Notes: generated by a model from the sequence alone, not told the origin. DNA of 64,000 bases from Bacteroidota bacterium (GCA_003250395.1 QKGM01000031.1:1-64000); one strand, 5' to 3'; counted from the first letter of the stretch, positions 8,712 to 18,342 are shown. A program made the numbers and translations.

Positions 8712-9800
8712 ATGTTCAAAGAATATAGTCCGCTTGACGACAAGCTGTTTCAGGTAATGGACAACGACGGGAAAATTATTAACCCGGACTGGATGCCTGA
8801 TATAAGCGACGAAAGGCTGCAGAAAGCCTTTAAAGACATGCTCTTTGCCAGACAGGCCGACCTCATGGCCGTGTCTTATCAACGCCAGGGGCGCATGTTT
8901 ACCTATCCTCCAAACTTTGGCCAGGAAGCTATCTCGGGAGGCCTCGCGCAGGTAATGCGCGATCAGGACTGGTTAGTTCCCGCCTTCCGTGAACTTGGCG
9001 CCTGGCTTGCAAAAGGAGCTACCCTGAAAGAGGTGTTCCTCTACTTCATGGGCTATGAAGACGGGACGGTATTCAAAAATGCAAAAAACATCACACCTAT
9101 CTCGGTGCCTATCGGGTCGCAATTAATCCATGCAGCGGGTATTGGTTATGCTGTAAACTACAAGAAAGAAGATAGTGTAGTTTATGCAATTATCGGAGAT
9201 GGTGGAACATCAATAGGAGACTTCCATGAAGCACTCAATTTTGCAACTGTATGGAATGCACCTGTAGTTTTCGTTGTTCAAAACAACCAATTCGCCATTT
9301 CTGTACCATTTAAGAAACAGACCAGAAGCATCAACATTGCAGTAAAAGGTATAGCATATGGCATGAGCAGTATTAAGGTCGATGGCAATGATTTATTTGC
9401 CATGACACGAGCTCTTCGGGAAGCCGAAGCACACGCCAAAAGCGGCAAAGGCCCTGTACTCATTGAAGCTCTTACCTATCGTCGCGGAGCACATACCACC
9501 AGTGATGATCCAACAAAGTACCGTACGAAAGAGGAAGAAGAAAAATGGAGTATAACCGATCCACTCGATCGCCTCAGGAAATATATGGTCGCTCAAAAAC
9601 TATGGGACGCTTCACAGGAAGAAAACCTGCTGGCCGAATATAAAAAGGAAATTGATCGCCAGTTTGAGGAAGCCGAAAACTATCCTGCATACCCGCTTGA
9701 TGATGTATTCAGGCACATGTATGTGGATATCACGGATGACCTTAAAGAACAGAAAGTTGAACATGAAAAATTCCTGAAGTGGAAGGAGGGACTGAAATGA
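8712..9800 (+). CDS. pdhA: 2-oxoacid dehydrogenase (pyruvate or branched-chain) E1 component, alpha subunit
   Basis: Thiamine-diphosphate-dependent decarboxylase subunit of the alpha2beta2 E1 enzyme. The TPP-binding signature starts at GDGGTSIGDFHEALNFA and ends at the NN of VVQNNQF, near residues 158-190. RQGRMFTYPPNFGQEA and RRGAHTTSDDPTKYR are family blocks. At 362 residues it is the usual length for the Gram-positive-type PDH/BCKDH alpha subunit. Its stop overlaps the start of the beta gene (ATGA). Whether pyruvate or branched-chain oxoacids are the substrate is not decided by these motifs. A leucine degradation cluster 10 kb away makes the branched-chain reading plausible. Confidence 0.92.
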   Translation: MFKEYSPLDDKLFQVMDNDGKIINPDWMPDISDERLQKAFKDMLFARQADLMAVSYQRQGRMFTYPPNFGQEAISGGLAQVMRDQDWLVPAFRELGAWLAKGATLKEVFLYFMGYEDGTVFKNAKNITPISVPIGSQLIHAAGIGYAVNYKKEDSVVYAIIGDGGTSIGDFHEALNFATVWNAPVVFVVQNNQFAISVPFKKQTRSINIAVKGIAYGMSSIKVDGNDLFAMTRALREAEAHAKSGKGPVLIEALTYRRGAHTTSDDPTKYRTKEEEEKWSITDPLDRLRKYMVAQKLWDASQEENLLAEYKKEIDRQFEEAENYPAYPLDDVFRHMYVDITDDLKEQKVEHEKFLKWKEGLK

Positions 9801-10774
9801 AAGTAATGACAATTGTACAGGCGATTACCGACGCCATTGATATAAAACTGGCCGAAGACCCAACTATAGTTACCTTCGGCGAGGATGTTGGAGTTGAAGG
9901 TGGGGTATTCAGGGCTACAGAAGGCCTTCAGAAAAAATATGGAGAACACCGCGTATTCGACAGCCCGTTGGCTGAATCAGCTATAGTAGGCTCTGCTGTC
10001 GGGATGGCAATGAATGGATTAAGACCTATCGTAGAAATGCAGTTCTGCGGGTTTGTTTATCCGGCAATGAACCAGATTATTTCACACGCTGCCCGTATAC
10101 ACAACCGCAGTCGCGGGCGATACAAAACCCCGATGGTTATCAGGTTTCCTTATGGCGGTGGAATAAATGCCCTCGAACATCACTCAGAAAGCATGGAGGC
10201 AATGTATGGCCATATTCCAGGACTTAAAGTGGTTATTCCCAGTACACCTTACGATGCCAAAGGATTACTCATCTCTGCCATTGAAAGCGATGATACAATT
10301 ATCTTCATGGAACCTAAGCGCATCTATCGTGCCATCAAACAGGAGGTGCCTGAAGAGAAATACTCCATTCCTATCGGAAAAGCCAAGATACTAAACGAAG
10401 GAACTGACATTACAGTAATTGCCTATGGAGCCATGATCCGTGAAGCCCAAAAGGCTGTCGCGATGGCAAAAAAAGACGGAATATCTGTTGAACTGATCGA
10501 CCTGCGCACTATCTATCCGATTGACAAACAAACCATAGTCGAGTCAGTAAAAAAGACCGGGCGTATGGTAGTTGTGCATGAAGGGCCTAACACCTTTGGC
10601 GTCGGGGCAGAACTAACAGCTATTATCAATGAAGAAGCTTTCCTCAATCAGGAAGCACCTGTTGTTCGCGTAACCGGATTCGATACCATCGTACCTCTGC
10701 CACGCGGAGAGCACCACTACATCATCTCACCCGAAAAAATCTATTACGGGATTCAAAAATCAATAAAGTTCTAA
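9797..10774 (+). CDS. pdhB: 2-oxoacid dehydrogenase E1 component, beta subunit
   Basis: Partner of the alpha subunit, contributing the pyrimidine side of the TPP site. It shows TFGEDVGVEGGVFRAT near residue 27, FDSPLAESAIVGSAVGMAMN near 60, and VVVHEGPNTFGVGAELTA near the C-terminal domain. I choose the ATG at 9797, which overlaps the alpha stop by four bases (ATGA) and follows an AGGAGG-like sequence at 9784-9790, unusual for this phylum. The alternative start at 9779 would lie inside the alpha gene. The result is about 325 residues, typical for the family. Confidence 0.93.
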   Translation: MKVMTIVQAITDAIDIKLAEDPTIVTFGEDVGVEGGVFRATEGLQKKYGEHRVFDSPLAESAIVGSAVGMAMNGLRPIVEMQFCGFVYPAMNQIISHAARIHNRSRGRYKTPMVIRFPYGGGINALEHHSESMEAMYGHIPGLKVVIPSTPYDAKGLLISAIESDDTIIFMEPKRIYRAIKQEVPEEKYSIPIGKAKILNEGTDITVIAYGAMIREAQKAVAMAKKDGISVELIDLRTIYPIDKQTIVESVKKTGRMVVVHEGPNTFGVGAELTAIINEEAFLNQEAPVVRVTGFDTIVPLPRGEHHYIISPEKIYYGIQKSIKF

Positions 10775-10930
10775 ACAAAAGAATGCACTATGGACCTGTT
10801 TAATCAACAACCATTATGATGATTAAACCGCAAAAACATAGTGCTTCTATGTACTGGGATGAACAACATGGTTGATAAATCCTGTAAGAACGAAACAGAT
10901 TACGGAACAAGCAAAAAACATCCGAAAAAA

Positions 10931-12220
10931 ATGAGATACATTTTCAACTTTCCCGACATTGGTGAAGGTCTCGATGAAGGCACCATTGCCGAATGGTATG
11001 TACAAAAAGGGCAAAAGATTGAATCAGGCCAACCTTTGGTCAATATGGAAACTGACAAAGTGGTAACCGATATCCCTTCGCCCAAGTCAGGCACCATCGT
11101 TGCCATTTATGGTAAAGTTGGTGAAACCATCCATGTGGGTTCTCCTCTTGTAGAAATTGAAATTGAAGGTATTGACGGTACCGCTGCACAGGAAGAGGCC
11201 CTCAAAACAGAACCCATTGAAGAAGGAGGCGCCGGTGTTGTAGGTACCATGGAGGTAGCCGGTAACAATGCCTATCTGCCATCGAGCAACGAGGGGCTCG
11301 ACACCAAACCAGCGGCCGATATTAAAGATGGCCGCCCGGGCAAAAAGTCACTTGCTACACCTGTAGCAAGGGCTATGGCACGCGATCTCGGTGTTGATAT
11401 CAACAAAGTTACAGGAACCGGCCCTGGTGGCAGGGTAACTACTCAGGATATCGAAAAATTCATCAGTAAGTCAAAGACGGCAGTCCAGGTACCCCAACCA
11501 GCTGTTACAACAGCAGATACCGGCCCCAGACTGGAATACGAGCCATTGAGCCAGATTCGTAAGACGATTGCCAAAAACATGATCCAATCGAAACACAATG
11601 CTGCTCACATGACAGTGTTCGATGAAGTAGAAGTAGCTGAATTGATTCGTGTAAGAGAGAAATTCAAACCTGTTCTTGCAAAAGAAAACATAAAACTCAG
11701 CTATCTTCCATTCGTGTTGAAAGCCGTTGCCATGGCACTCAAATATCACAAAACCCTTAATTCGCAGATGGACATCGACAACAACCGGATGATATACAAA
11801 AGGTACTACAACCTGGGTATCGCCGTCGATACGGAGGATGGCCTTGTCGTACCGGTTATCCGCGATGTTGATAAATTAACTGTAAGCGAAATCGCCGCCC
11901 GTCTGAATGAAATTTCGGAAAAAGCACGCAATCGTAAACTAACCCTCGATGACATGAAAGACGGCACCTTTACCATTACCAACTATGGTAGTATTGGCGG
12001 ACAGTTTGCTGTACCAGTCATCAATTATCCGCAAGCCGCCATCCTGGGTGTGGGGCGGATGGTTCAGAAACCATGGATCAGGAATGATGAATTGGTTAAA
12101 GGTAACGTGATCCCTCTCTCCCTTTCGGTCGATCATCGTATTGTAGATGGTGGTGAAGTGGCACGTTTCCTCAACAGGGTTATGGGCTATCTGGAGGATC
12201 CCGTCTCTTTGATTATGTAA
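10931..12220 (+). CDS. pdhC: dihydrolipoamide acyltransferase (E2) of the 2-oxoacid dehydrogenase complex
   Basis: Core acyltransferase of the complex. From the ATG at 10931 the protein opens with the lipoyl domain (FNFPDIGEGLDEGTIAEW), the lipoylated Lys lying in METDKVV near residue 43. It continues with an acidic/Gly-rich linker and a peripheral-subunit-binding domain (LATPVARAMARDLGVDI). The catalytic domain ends with the DHRIVDGG motif near residue 405. The frame extends upstream to 10841, but those 30 residues are unlike family members, so I use the internal ATG. It has one lipoyl domain only. A gap of 156 bases leads to E1 beta. Confidence 0.93.
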   Translation: MRYIFNFPDIGEGLDEGTIAEWYVQKGQKIESGQPLVNMETDKVVTDIPSPKSGTIVAIYGKVGETIHVGSPLVEIEIEGIDGTAAQEEALKTEPIEEGGAGVVGTMEVAGNNAYLPSSNEGLDTKPAADIKDGRPGKKSLATPVARAMARDLGVDINKVTGTGPGGRVTTQDIEKFISKSKTAVQVPQPAVTTADTGPRLEYEPLSQIRKTIAKNMIQSKHNAAHMTVFDEVEVAELIRVREKFKPVLAKENIKLSYLPFVLKAVAMALKYHKTLNSQMDIDNNRMIYKRYYNLGIAVDTEDGLVVPVIRDVDKLTVSEIAARLNEISEKARNRKLTLDDMKDGTFTITNYGSIGGQFAVPVINYPQAAILGVGRMVQKPWIRNDELVKGNVIPLSLSVDHRIVDGGEVARFLNRVMGYLEDPVSLIM

Positions 12221-12260
12221 ATGTTCTTTTCTTCTGATTTAATTTCGGTACAAAAGCTCA

Positions 12261-12290
12261 GGCTCCGGTGAAATGATTGAACCCGGAGCC
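12261..12290 (+). promoter_or_regulatory. GC-rich hairpin between E2 and E3 genes
   Basis: ggctccgg (12261-12268) and ccggagcc (12283-12290) are perfect inverted arms around a 14-base loop. There is no T-run after it, so it is not a standard intrinsic terminator. It may be an mRNA-stabilising or partial-attenuation structure between the E2 and E3 cistrons. Confidence 0.4.
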
Positions 12291-12379
12291 AGAGCCGGTA
12301 CCTGAACTTACAGGCAACAGGCCATCAGAATTATTAAGGCATAGTGTTAATTTTGAATAATGATTTTAATCTGAATAAA

Positions 12380-13738
12380 ATGAAATACGATGTAATCATC
12401 ATAGGCGCAGGACCTGCCGGTTATGTAGCTGCCATCCGCGCCGGACAGTTAGGGCTCAGGGTAGCACTTATCGAGAAATCAATGGTAGGCGGTATGTGTC
12501 TTAACTGGGGCTGCATTCCGTCGAAGGCACTTATAGAAAGTGCCAAATTTTACAAACGAATTAAACAAGACGCTACTTCCTTTGGGATCGATGGTATCGA
12601 TAACACAAAGATTACTTTTAACTGGAAACAAGCTACCAACAGAGCCCAATCAGTCGTGAAAAGGCTCACCAACGGGGTGAGTTTTCTCCTTAAGAAAAAT
12701 GGTGTGGAGGTAATTCAGGGTGAAGCGAGAATTACGTCCGCCCGTTCAGTCACAGTAGAACACCGAAGTCTTGAAACCGACAATATCATTATTGCCACCG
12801 GCTCGTATCATGAACCCCTGAAAGCCAGTCTTCCCTCAGGTAAAGTAGTCGAACTCAGCAAGCTTTTCACATTACCTGAGATACCTGAAAACGTTGTAGT
12901 GGTTGGAGAAAGCTCCATAGCACTTGAGCTTGCCCAACTCTTTGCACTAACAGATTGCAATGTAACTCTTGCAGTCCCGGGTGAACATTTTATGCCGCTC
13001 GCCGATATTTATCTGTCCAATTTCATGACCAATAAACTGAAGAAAGATAAGATAAATGTCATCTTTAATGTTGATGAAGCTGCTGATAAAGGGCACTTTG
13101 ATAATGAGTATCTGGTGATTGGAGAAAACAAGGTGAAATGCGATATGGTTATCAACAGCAAAAGCCGCAAAGGTGTGATACCTTCATCGGATATTGAACT
13201 GAAACAGGAATCTGGTTTTATTGTTGCTGATGAATACTTCCGTACCAGTGTTGATGGCATCTTTGCTATTGGTGATGTCAACGGACAAAGCATGTTTGCC
13301 CATGTTGGCTCGGCTCAGGGATTAAGTGTAATCAACTATATAAAAGGAATCCGTGAACCCCTCGACATGAGCCTTATCCCGATGAACATGTACTCCGATC
13401 CTGAAATCGCGCAGATAGGCCGGACTGAGGCCCAATTAAAAGAAGAAGGCATTAATTACAAAGTAAGCGAATTTCCCTTATCTGCTAATGGGAAAGCAAT
13501 GGCTGAAGGGAATACAGACGGTTTTGTCAGAATGCTCTCAGAACAAAAATACGGTCAGGTACTCGGTGTGCAGATAATTGCTGCCAACGCTACTGATATG
13601 ATTGCCGAAGCTGCCGCCTTTATGTCGGTAGAATCTACGATTTATGATGTTGCCAAAACCATCCATGCTCACCCAACCATTTCTGAAGTGTTCATGGAGG
13701 CAGGTTTCGGTGCGGTGGATAAACCTATCCACCTGTAA
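12380..13738 (+). CDS. lpdA: dihydrolipoyl dehydrogenase-like E3 with altered NAD-binding motif
   Basis: Flavoprotein disulphide reductase that should re-oxidise dihydrolipoamide in the complex. The FAD motif IIIGAGPAGYVAA near residue 6, redox-active CLNWGC near 39, the second FAD motif GIFAIGDVNGQ near 300, and the C-terminal HAHPTISEVFMEA dimer/catalytic block are intact. The central NAD domain is odd: the canonical GGGxxGxE is replaced by VVGESSIALE near residue 176, and the conserved xxIGRxPN is replaced by INSKSRKG. The start at 12380 fits the family (about 452 residues). It is the last gene of the complex cluster, followed by a strong terminator. Confidence 0.85.
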   Translation: MKYDVIIIGAGPAGYVAAIRAGQLGLRVALIEKSMVGGMCLNWGCIPSKALIESAKFYKRIKQDATSFGIDGIDNTKITFNWKQATNRAQSVVKRLTNGVSFLLKKNGVEVIQGEARITSARSVTVEHRSLETDNIIIATGSYHEPLKASLPSGKVVELSKLFTLPEIPENVVVVGESSIALELAQLFALTDCNVTLAVPGEHFMPLADIYLSNFMTNKLKKDKINVIFNVDEAADKGHFDNEYLVIGENKVKCDMVINSKSRKGVIPSSDIELKQESGFIVADEYFRTSVDGIFAIGDVNGQSMFAHVGSAQGLSVINYIKGIREPLDMSLIPMNMYSDPEIAQIGRTEAQLKEEGINYKVSEFPLSANGKAMAEGNTDGFVRMLSEQKYGQVLGVQIIAANATDMIAEAAAFMSVESTIYDVAKTIHAHPTISEVFMEAGFGAVDKPIHL

Positions 13739-13780
13739 GTAAATAGCGGATTTCCGCTGTTTTAGGGGTTTTTACTGTAT

Positions 13781-13810
13781 GGCCATCACAAAATTGTGAT
13801 GGCCTTTTTT
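13781..13810 (+). terminator. intrinsic terminator after the 2-oxoacid dehydrogenase genes
   Basis: ggccatcaca and tgtgatggcc form a perfect 10-bp stem with a short loop, followed by tttttt. It lies 43 bases after the E3 stop codon. Confidence 0.9.
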
Positions 13811-14592
13811 GTATTCGATCTGTTGCATTGCCTTCAAGCAAATTCGCCTTAAACCAGGGTAAAACCATTATCATGTATCCAGTAGGCTGTACGGAAATCT
13901 ACTTCCCTTTAACGCAATCACTGTTTCATCTCCCTGTATAAATGGAATTTATATACAAATTCCATTTTGCCGGATAAGTAAACTGATTAGCAAAATTGAT
14001 CTAAATAAATAAGATATAATTGGTTCATAAATAATTACCACCGAATACATCAAACATAGAAAGTCCTGGCTACATATGTATTTTTCATGTTATATAAAAA
14101 ATAAGGTCTCAATTCTGAATCATAGGATATATTCCAGCTAATAACAAATTCTATCCTGAACACCAGAGATATTTTGAGTTAACAGTCACCAATCTTTGGA
14201 ATTAACCGTAGATCAACCGTAGATAAAGCGTAGGTAAAGCGTAGGTAAAGCGTATGGTTAAGATTGATCTCCGGTTGTTCTTATACTGAATTCCGATGAT
14301 TATCCTTTTCAATGTCAGCTCTGTTATAATAGAAAATCGTGCCAAAGCAGTTTCAAACTCTTTTCAGATGAAAAATAAAATATGAGGTACTGATAGTCCT
14401 GCATAAAAGGTTTGGACTTGATGACCTCACGTATCACCGAACATTACCATTCCAGATGTCTTTGCCAATAGTTTCAAACACAATCAACTGACATCAGTTG
14501 ATGCCGGATTTGCGGAAAAGGACAGTATTACCGGGTCATCGATTTCAGAACAATCCCCTATCTTCGTTGTTCCATAAAAAAATACAGTGATA
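13811..14592. other. intergenic region with 11-bp repeat element
   Basis: Nearly 800 bases without a supportable gene, AT-rich and stop-laden in every frame. The only structure seen is the 11-bp tandem repeat at 14201-14255 with an inverted half-unit at 14272-14277. Confidence 0.6.
14201..14255. repeat. 11-bp tandem repeat element, locus 2
   Basis: Five consecutive 11-bp units: attaaccgtag, atcaaccgtag, ataaagcgtag, gtaaagcgtag and gtaaagcgtat. The inverted half-unit cggttgttctt begins at 14272 and is nearly identical to cggttgttttt after locus 1. The internal drift from aaccgtag to aagcgtag suggests unit-by-unit duplication within the array. Confidence 0.85.
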
Positions 14593-15228
14593 ATGGTTGT
14601 TTCGAAAACCTACACCCTGCCCGATAATGCCCTGCTGACAGTGAACTCATTTCCTGCAATCGTAACATGGCAACCCGATCAGGTGTATGTTGTGCTTGGT
14701 CGCAGCAACAACGCCGAAAAATCGGTTCACATTGAACGGGTTGAAGCCGATGAAGCCATCCTGCTGAAACGGCCATCAGGTGGAGAGGCAGTTGTACTTA
14801 CCCCGTCGATGCTGGTTGTTGCCTGTACCGACGATATAAACAGGTACCATGCTCCCCGGGATTTTTTCGCGCTATGTAACGGGATTCTTATCGATGCATT
14901 CGGCCGTTTTGATATTACCGGGCTTTCACAACGAGGGATCAGCGACATTTCCAGTGAAGGGATGAAAATCGTAGGTTCATCAATGTATAAGGGGGCAGAC
15001 AGGTTGTTTTATCATGCTGTAATCAATGTTGCCGAGCGAAGCGGAACAATCTCATGGTATCTGAAACACCCCTCCCGCGAACCTGATTATCGCCAGGGAC
15101 GGCCCCACGATGAATTCATTACTTCATTGTCAGAGCTTGGCTATAAAGGCTCCATAGAAGAGCTGGCACTATCAGTACAAACGGAGTTCAACCGGCGATT
15201 CGGGCAATCTGTGGCCACAATACACTGA
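14593..15228 (+). CDS. lipoate-protein ligase A-like protein
   Basis: Likely a biotin/lipoate ligase-fold (BPL_LplA_LipB) enzyme that attaches or transfers lipoyl groups to proteins such as the nearby E2. The family pattern RRxSGGGAV appears as KRPSGGEAVVL near residue 60, followed by a DINR segment. The substrate-lysine block appears as GMKIVGSSMYKGADRLFYHAVI near 125. At about 211 residues it lacks the C-terminal accessory domain of E. coli LplA. I use the ATG at 14593. The function is inferred from the motifs and from the E2 gene located 2.4 kb upstream. An octanoyl/amidotransferase role is an alternative. Confidence 0.7.
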   Translation: MVVSKTYTLPDNALLTVNSFPAIVTWQPDQVYVVLGRSNNAEKSVHIERVEADEAILLKRPSGGEAVVLTPSMLVVACTDDINRYHAPRDFFALCNGILIDAFGRFDITGLSQRGISDISSEGMKIVGSSMYKGADRLFYHAVINVAERSGTISWYLKHPSREPDYRQGRPHDEFITSLSELGYKGSIEELALSVQTEFNRRFGQSVATIH

Positions 15229-15342
15229 CCCGTTACAGGAACCCGGTTAATACCAAACATGGTACAATGACCTTTGGTCTACATGTCTTACTACTGCCCA
15301 AATAGTTCCTGATTTACACCACCATATAAAAAAACGACAGGA

Positions 15343-17766
15343 TTAATCTGCCTTCAATACCTCGACCGGATTGGCAGACACTGCTTTTCGTGTTTGCCAT
15401 ATAATGGTAACCATTGTGATGACAACCGAGACCACCACAACCAACATCGGGAGAATCCATCCAATGTTTGTATGATAGGCAAAATCCTCAAGCCAGCCAG
15501 AGGCGAACCATAGAATAAAAGGTAAAACCATCAGATCGGCAAACAGTACCAGCCTGACAAACTTCCATGACATCATGCGTAACAACATTTCTTCGGAAGC
15601 GCCCAGTGTCTTTCTTATGCCAAGCTCACGACGTTTTGACCTTGTAACATACATAACTAATGCAAGAAGCCCGGTCAGAGAAATGATCAAAGCTACAACC
15701 GTAAAGACCCTGATGATTACCGAAAGATTCTGATCTGCCCTGTATTGTGCATCAAAACTCTGATCAAGGAAAAATGACTCAAAAGGCCAGTCAGAAGTTA
15801 TTCCCTCCCACGATGATCGGATTTTTTCAACCACCTCAGGCATATCTGGAGAATTAATATCCACTATCAGATTCAGATTAAAGTTTGGATAAATGGCCTT
15901 ACTAACGATAAACGCAGCTGGTACAACCTTATCGCGTAGTGACCTGAAATGGATATCAGATACGATTCCTATGATCTTTCTTTGATTCAGGGGGTCATAA
16001 AACCCATCGAGTGACATTCCGACAAGATTCGTATCGGAAAACTGGACCAGTTTAGAAGCCAGAGCTTCATTGATAATACAGCCTGGGAAACTATCAAGCT
16101 CCTGTTTGCTCATTTCAACAGGAAAACCTTCGCCCTGGCTAATCCCTGCATCCATCGCCGGGAAGAAATTATTACTGACCGAGACCAAAGCAGCCTGTAC
16201 ACTTTTAGTCTTCCGATCAGTACCCTTCAGGCTTAGTTGAGCATAATTATTCTCGAAACGTCCAGGAATATTGTGCGTTCCGGAAACTGATCTCACCTCC
16301 GGCATCTGTTTCAAAGCTGCTACCATCGCATCATAGCGATCGTTCATCTTCTCATCCCATGGATTTCGAATCACCAGTTTTTGAGCAGGTTCAAAGCCAA
16401 GCGGCCTTTGCGACAGATAGAGCAGTTGCTTTTGTACAATGATAGCACCCGTAATCAATCCGACCGATACAACAAACTGAACAACCACCAGTGCTTCACG
16501 AAGCCCCAGGTTCCACCTGGAGTTTTTCGTGAATGATTCACCCTGTTTTCTTATTACGACAGCGGGAGCAGGGGCCGACAACACGAATGCAGGATAGCCT
16601 CCGGCAAGACCTATCATCAAAAGCAGAAACAGTAATAAATAAAAGAACACTGATGGGTGGAGCAATTCTTCAACCGATAGCGTTATGCCTGTCATACTAT
16701 TAAACCAGGGCAATATCAACTGGGTAACAGCCAACGCAAGAATGAACGCGGTAAAAATATAGAGAGCTGTTTCTACCAGAAACTGAAATATGATTTGCGA
16801 CCGAAACGAACCTACCACTTTTCGCAATCCAATTTCACGAAACCGGCTGGCATTACGGGCAGTTGACAGATTCACGAAGTTGATGGCAGCCAGCAAAAGA
16901 ATCATCACGGCAGTAGCACCCAATATTTTCACTGTATTGATGTTCCCCTGAGGTTCAGGTTCCCACCTGTTGGCCCCGGAGTAGAGGTGAATATCGCGCA
17001 GTGGCTGTAAATAAACAGGATTTGGCTCGTATTCAGCGTCACGTTTAATATTTTCCTTAAAAATAAGTGGCAAATCCTTCTCAATCTGGCCAACAGAAGC
17101 CCCCGGATCTACCAGGCAGAAAAAGATAAAACTGCTGTTGCCCCATTCTGTCAGTGCACTCTCGTTTGTCATCGCTATATAATGCAGTGGAAGAATGCCA
17201 AGGAAATGAATAAACGACTTTTCAGGGATATCTTCAATCAAAGCTCCAACAACGGCATTGTATGAATTATCAATCAGAATTGTTTTGCCAACCGGGTCAA
17301 TATCGCCAAAGTACTTCTGAGCAGCAGAGCGGGTCAGTATTACAGAATTGGACTTACAAAGGACAGCTTCCGGGTTTCCGCTGATTACTTTCCAGTCGAA
17401 CAGGCGGAACAAGAGACTATCGGCAGCTATGAAATCCTGATTCCCCATTACCTGTTCACCAGCTTTCACTGTAATATTCCGCTTGGTCAGCATAGTGACT
17501 GCCTCAACACCTTTCAGCTGATTACGCTGATATTTGAGAAATACTCCGGGTTGAATCGGAAAATTATGCTCCTTCCCTATTACTACCTGACGATATATCC
17601 TGTCGCCTTTTGCATGACCGGTATCATATCCCGTCTCATGCCGGATATAAAGAAAAATGATAAGGACAGCCGCCAGCCCTATACATAATCCTCCAACATT
17701 GATGATAGTAAAACCTTTCGAACGATTGAAGTTGCGTAATGCTGAAATCAAAAAATTTCTGAACAT
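15343..17766 (-). CDS. FtsX/MacB-type ABC transporter permease
   Basis: Large permease (807 residues) with the MacB-type layout seen in many Bacteroidetes. It has an N-terminal membrane helix (FTIINVGGLCIGLAAVLIIF), a periplasmic MacB_PCD-like domain, and a first FtsX domain (LLLAAINFVNLSTARNASRF, EIGLRKVVGSFR) near 290-390. A second periplasmic domain and a C-terminal FtsX domain (VTRSKRRELGIRKTLGAS near 690) follow. The paired ELGIRK/EIGLRK motifs are characteristic. The cognate ATPase is not adjacent. Such proteins move lipoproteins, antimicrobial compounds or signals across the envelope. The substrate is unknown. Confidence 0.88.
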   Translation of the reverse strand: MFRNFLISALRNFNRSKGFTIINVGGLCIGLAAVLIIFLYIRHETGYDTGHAKGDRIYRQVVIGKEHNFPIQPGVFLKYQRNQLKGVEAVTMLTKRNITVKAGEQVMGNQDFIAADSLLFRLFDWKVISGNPEAVLCKSNSVILTRSAAQKYFGDIDPVGKTILIDNSYNAVVGALIEDIPEKSFIHFLGILPLHYIAMTNESALTEWGNSSFIFFCLVDPGASVGQIEKDLPLIFKENIKRDAEYEPNPVYLQPLRDIHLYSGANRWEPEPQGNINTVKILGATAVMILLLAAINFVNLSTARNASRFREIGLRKVVGSFRSQIIFQFLVETALYIFTAFILALAVTQLILPWFNSMTGITLSVEELLHPSVFFYLLLFLLLMIGLAGGYPAFVLSAPAPAVVIRKQGESFTKNSRWNLGLREALVVVQFVVSVGLITGAIIVQKQLLYLSQRPLGFEPAQKLVIRNPWDEKMNDRYDAMVAALKQMPEVRSVSGTHNIPGRFENNYAQLSLKGTDRKTKSVQAALVSVSNNFFPAMDAGISQGEGFPVEMSKQELDSFPGCIINEALASKLVQFSDTNLVGMSLDGFYDPLNQRKIIGIVSDIHFRSLRDKVVPAAFIVSKAIYPNFNLNLIVDINSPDMPEVVEKIRSSWEGITSDWPFESFFLDQSFDAQYRADQNLSVIIRVFTVVALIISLTGLLALVMYVTRSKRRELGIRKTLGASEEMLLRMMSWKFVRLVLFADLMVLPFILWFASGWLEDFAYHTNIGWILPMLVVVVSVVITMVTIIWQTRKAVSANPVEVLKAD

Positions 17767-17931
17767 ATCTTGTTATTTATGGCTCCTACAACTCAAAGGC
17801 CATACCATAAATACAAATAACTAAAGATCAAGAAACACCGTTGTAATACAGTTCATTCTCAGGTACGCAAATGAACACGAAAACGTACGTAATTGAACAT
17901 CACATGTTATATCCAAATGTCAAACCGACAC

Positions 17932-18327
17932 TCAGGAACATGTTACCTCAATTCTGTTTCCATCAGGATCAGCAGTTACGAATTCAAAATATCCGTCACC
18001 TGTCCGACGTGGACCATCCAGGATTGGCAATCCTGCACTTTTCATCTTTTCAGCAAGATCGCTAACAGCTTCAACCGACTCTGCCTCAAACGCCAAATGT
18101 ATAAAGCCGGTGTATTGCTGAATCAATGAATCATTCAGGTTTGCAGGTATATCAGGTCGCTGCATAATCTCAATTCGGGTCTCCCCCTGAAAACGCAAAA
18201 AATAACTTTCGTAGTTTTTCAGCCGATTAGTATATTTTGGTCCTGGTATACCCAGAAACCACTCCATGTAATAATTCTTCAAGACTTCCAGTTGATGGGT
18301 CCAGATGGCAATATGTTCAATTTTCAT
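17932..18327 (-). CDS. VOC-family (glyoxalase/bleomycin-resistance fold) protein
   Basis: A 131-residue vicinal-oxygen-chelate protein. It begins with the family pattern MKIEHIAIWTHQLEVLKNYY, has the paired half FIHLAFEAESVEAVSDLAEK, and ends with DGPRRTGDGYFEFVTADPDG followed by NRIEVT. Metal ligands would be His5, Glu in RIEI, His in FIHLAF and the C-terminal Glu. These proteins act as glyoxalases, dioxygenases or epimerases, and the substrate cannot be told. It lies 15 bases downstream of the methyltransferase-like gene, probably in one transcript. Confidence 0.85.
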   Translation of the reverse strand: MKIEHIAIWTHQLEVLKNYYMEWFLGIPGPKYTNRLKNYESYFLRFQGETRIEIMQRPDIPANLNDSLIQQYTGFIHLAFEAESVEAVSDLAEKMKSAGLPILDGPRRTGDGYFEFVTADPDGNRIEVTCS

Positions 18328-18342
18328 TATTGATCGGCAGAG

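Noticed and set aside
12261-12290. Hairpin between E2 and E3 as a terminator
   Set aside because: The stem is strong but no T-run follows on either strand, so it is listed only as a possible regulatory hairpin.
13739-14592. A hidden small gene between the dehydrogenase terminator and the lipoate-ligase-like gene
   Set aside because: All frames are closed by frequent stops and no start with a promoter box was found.
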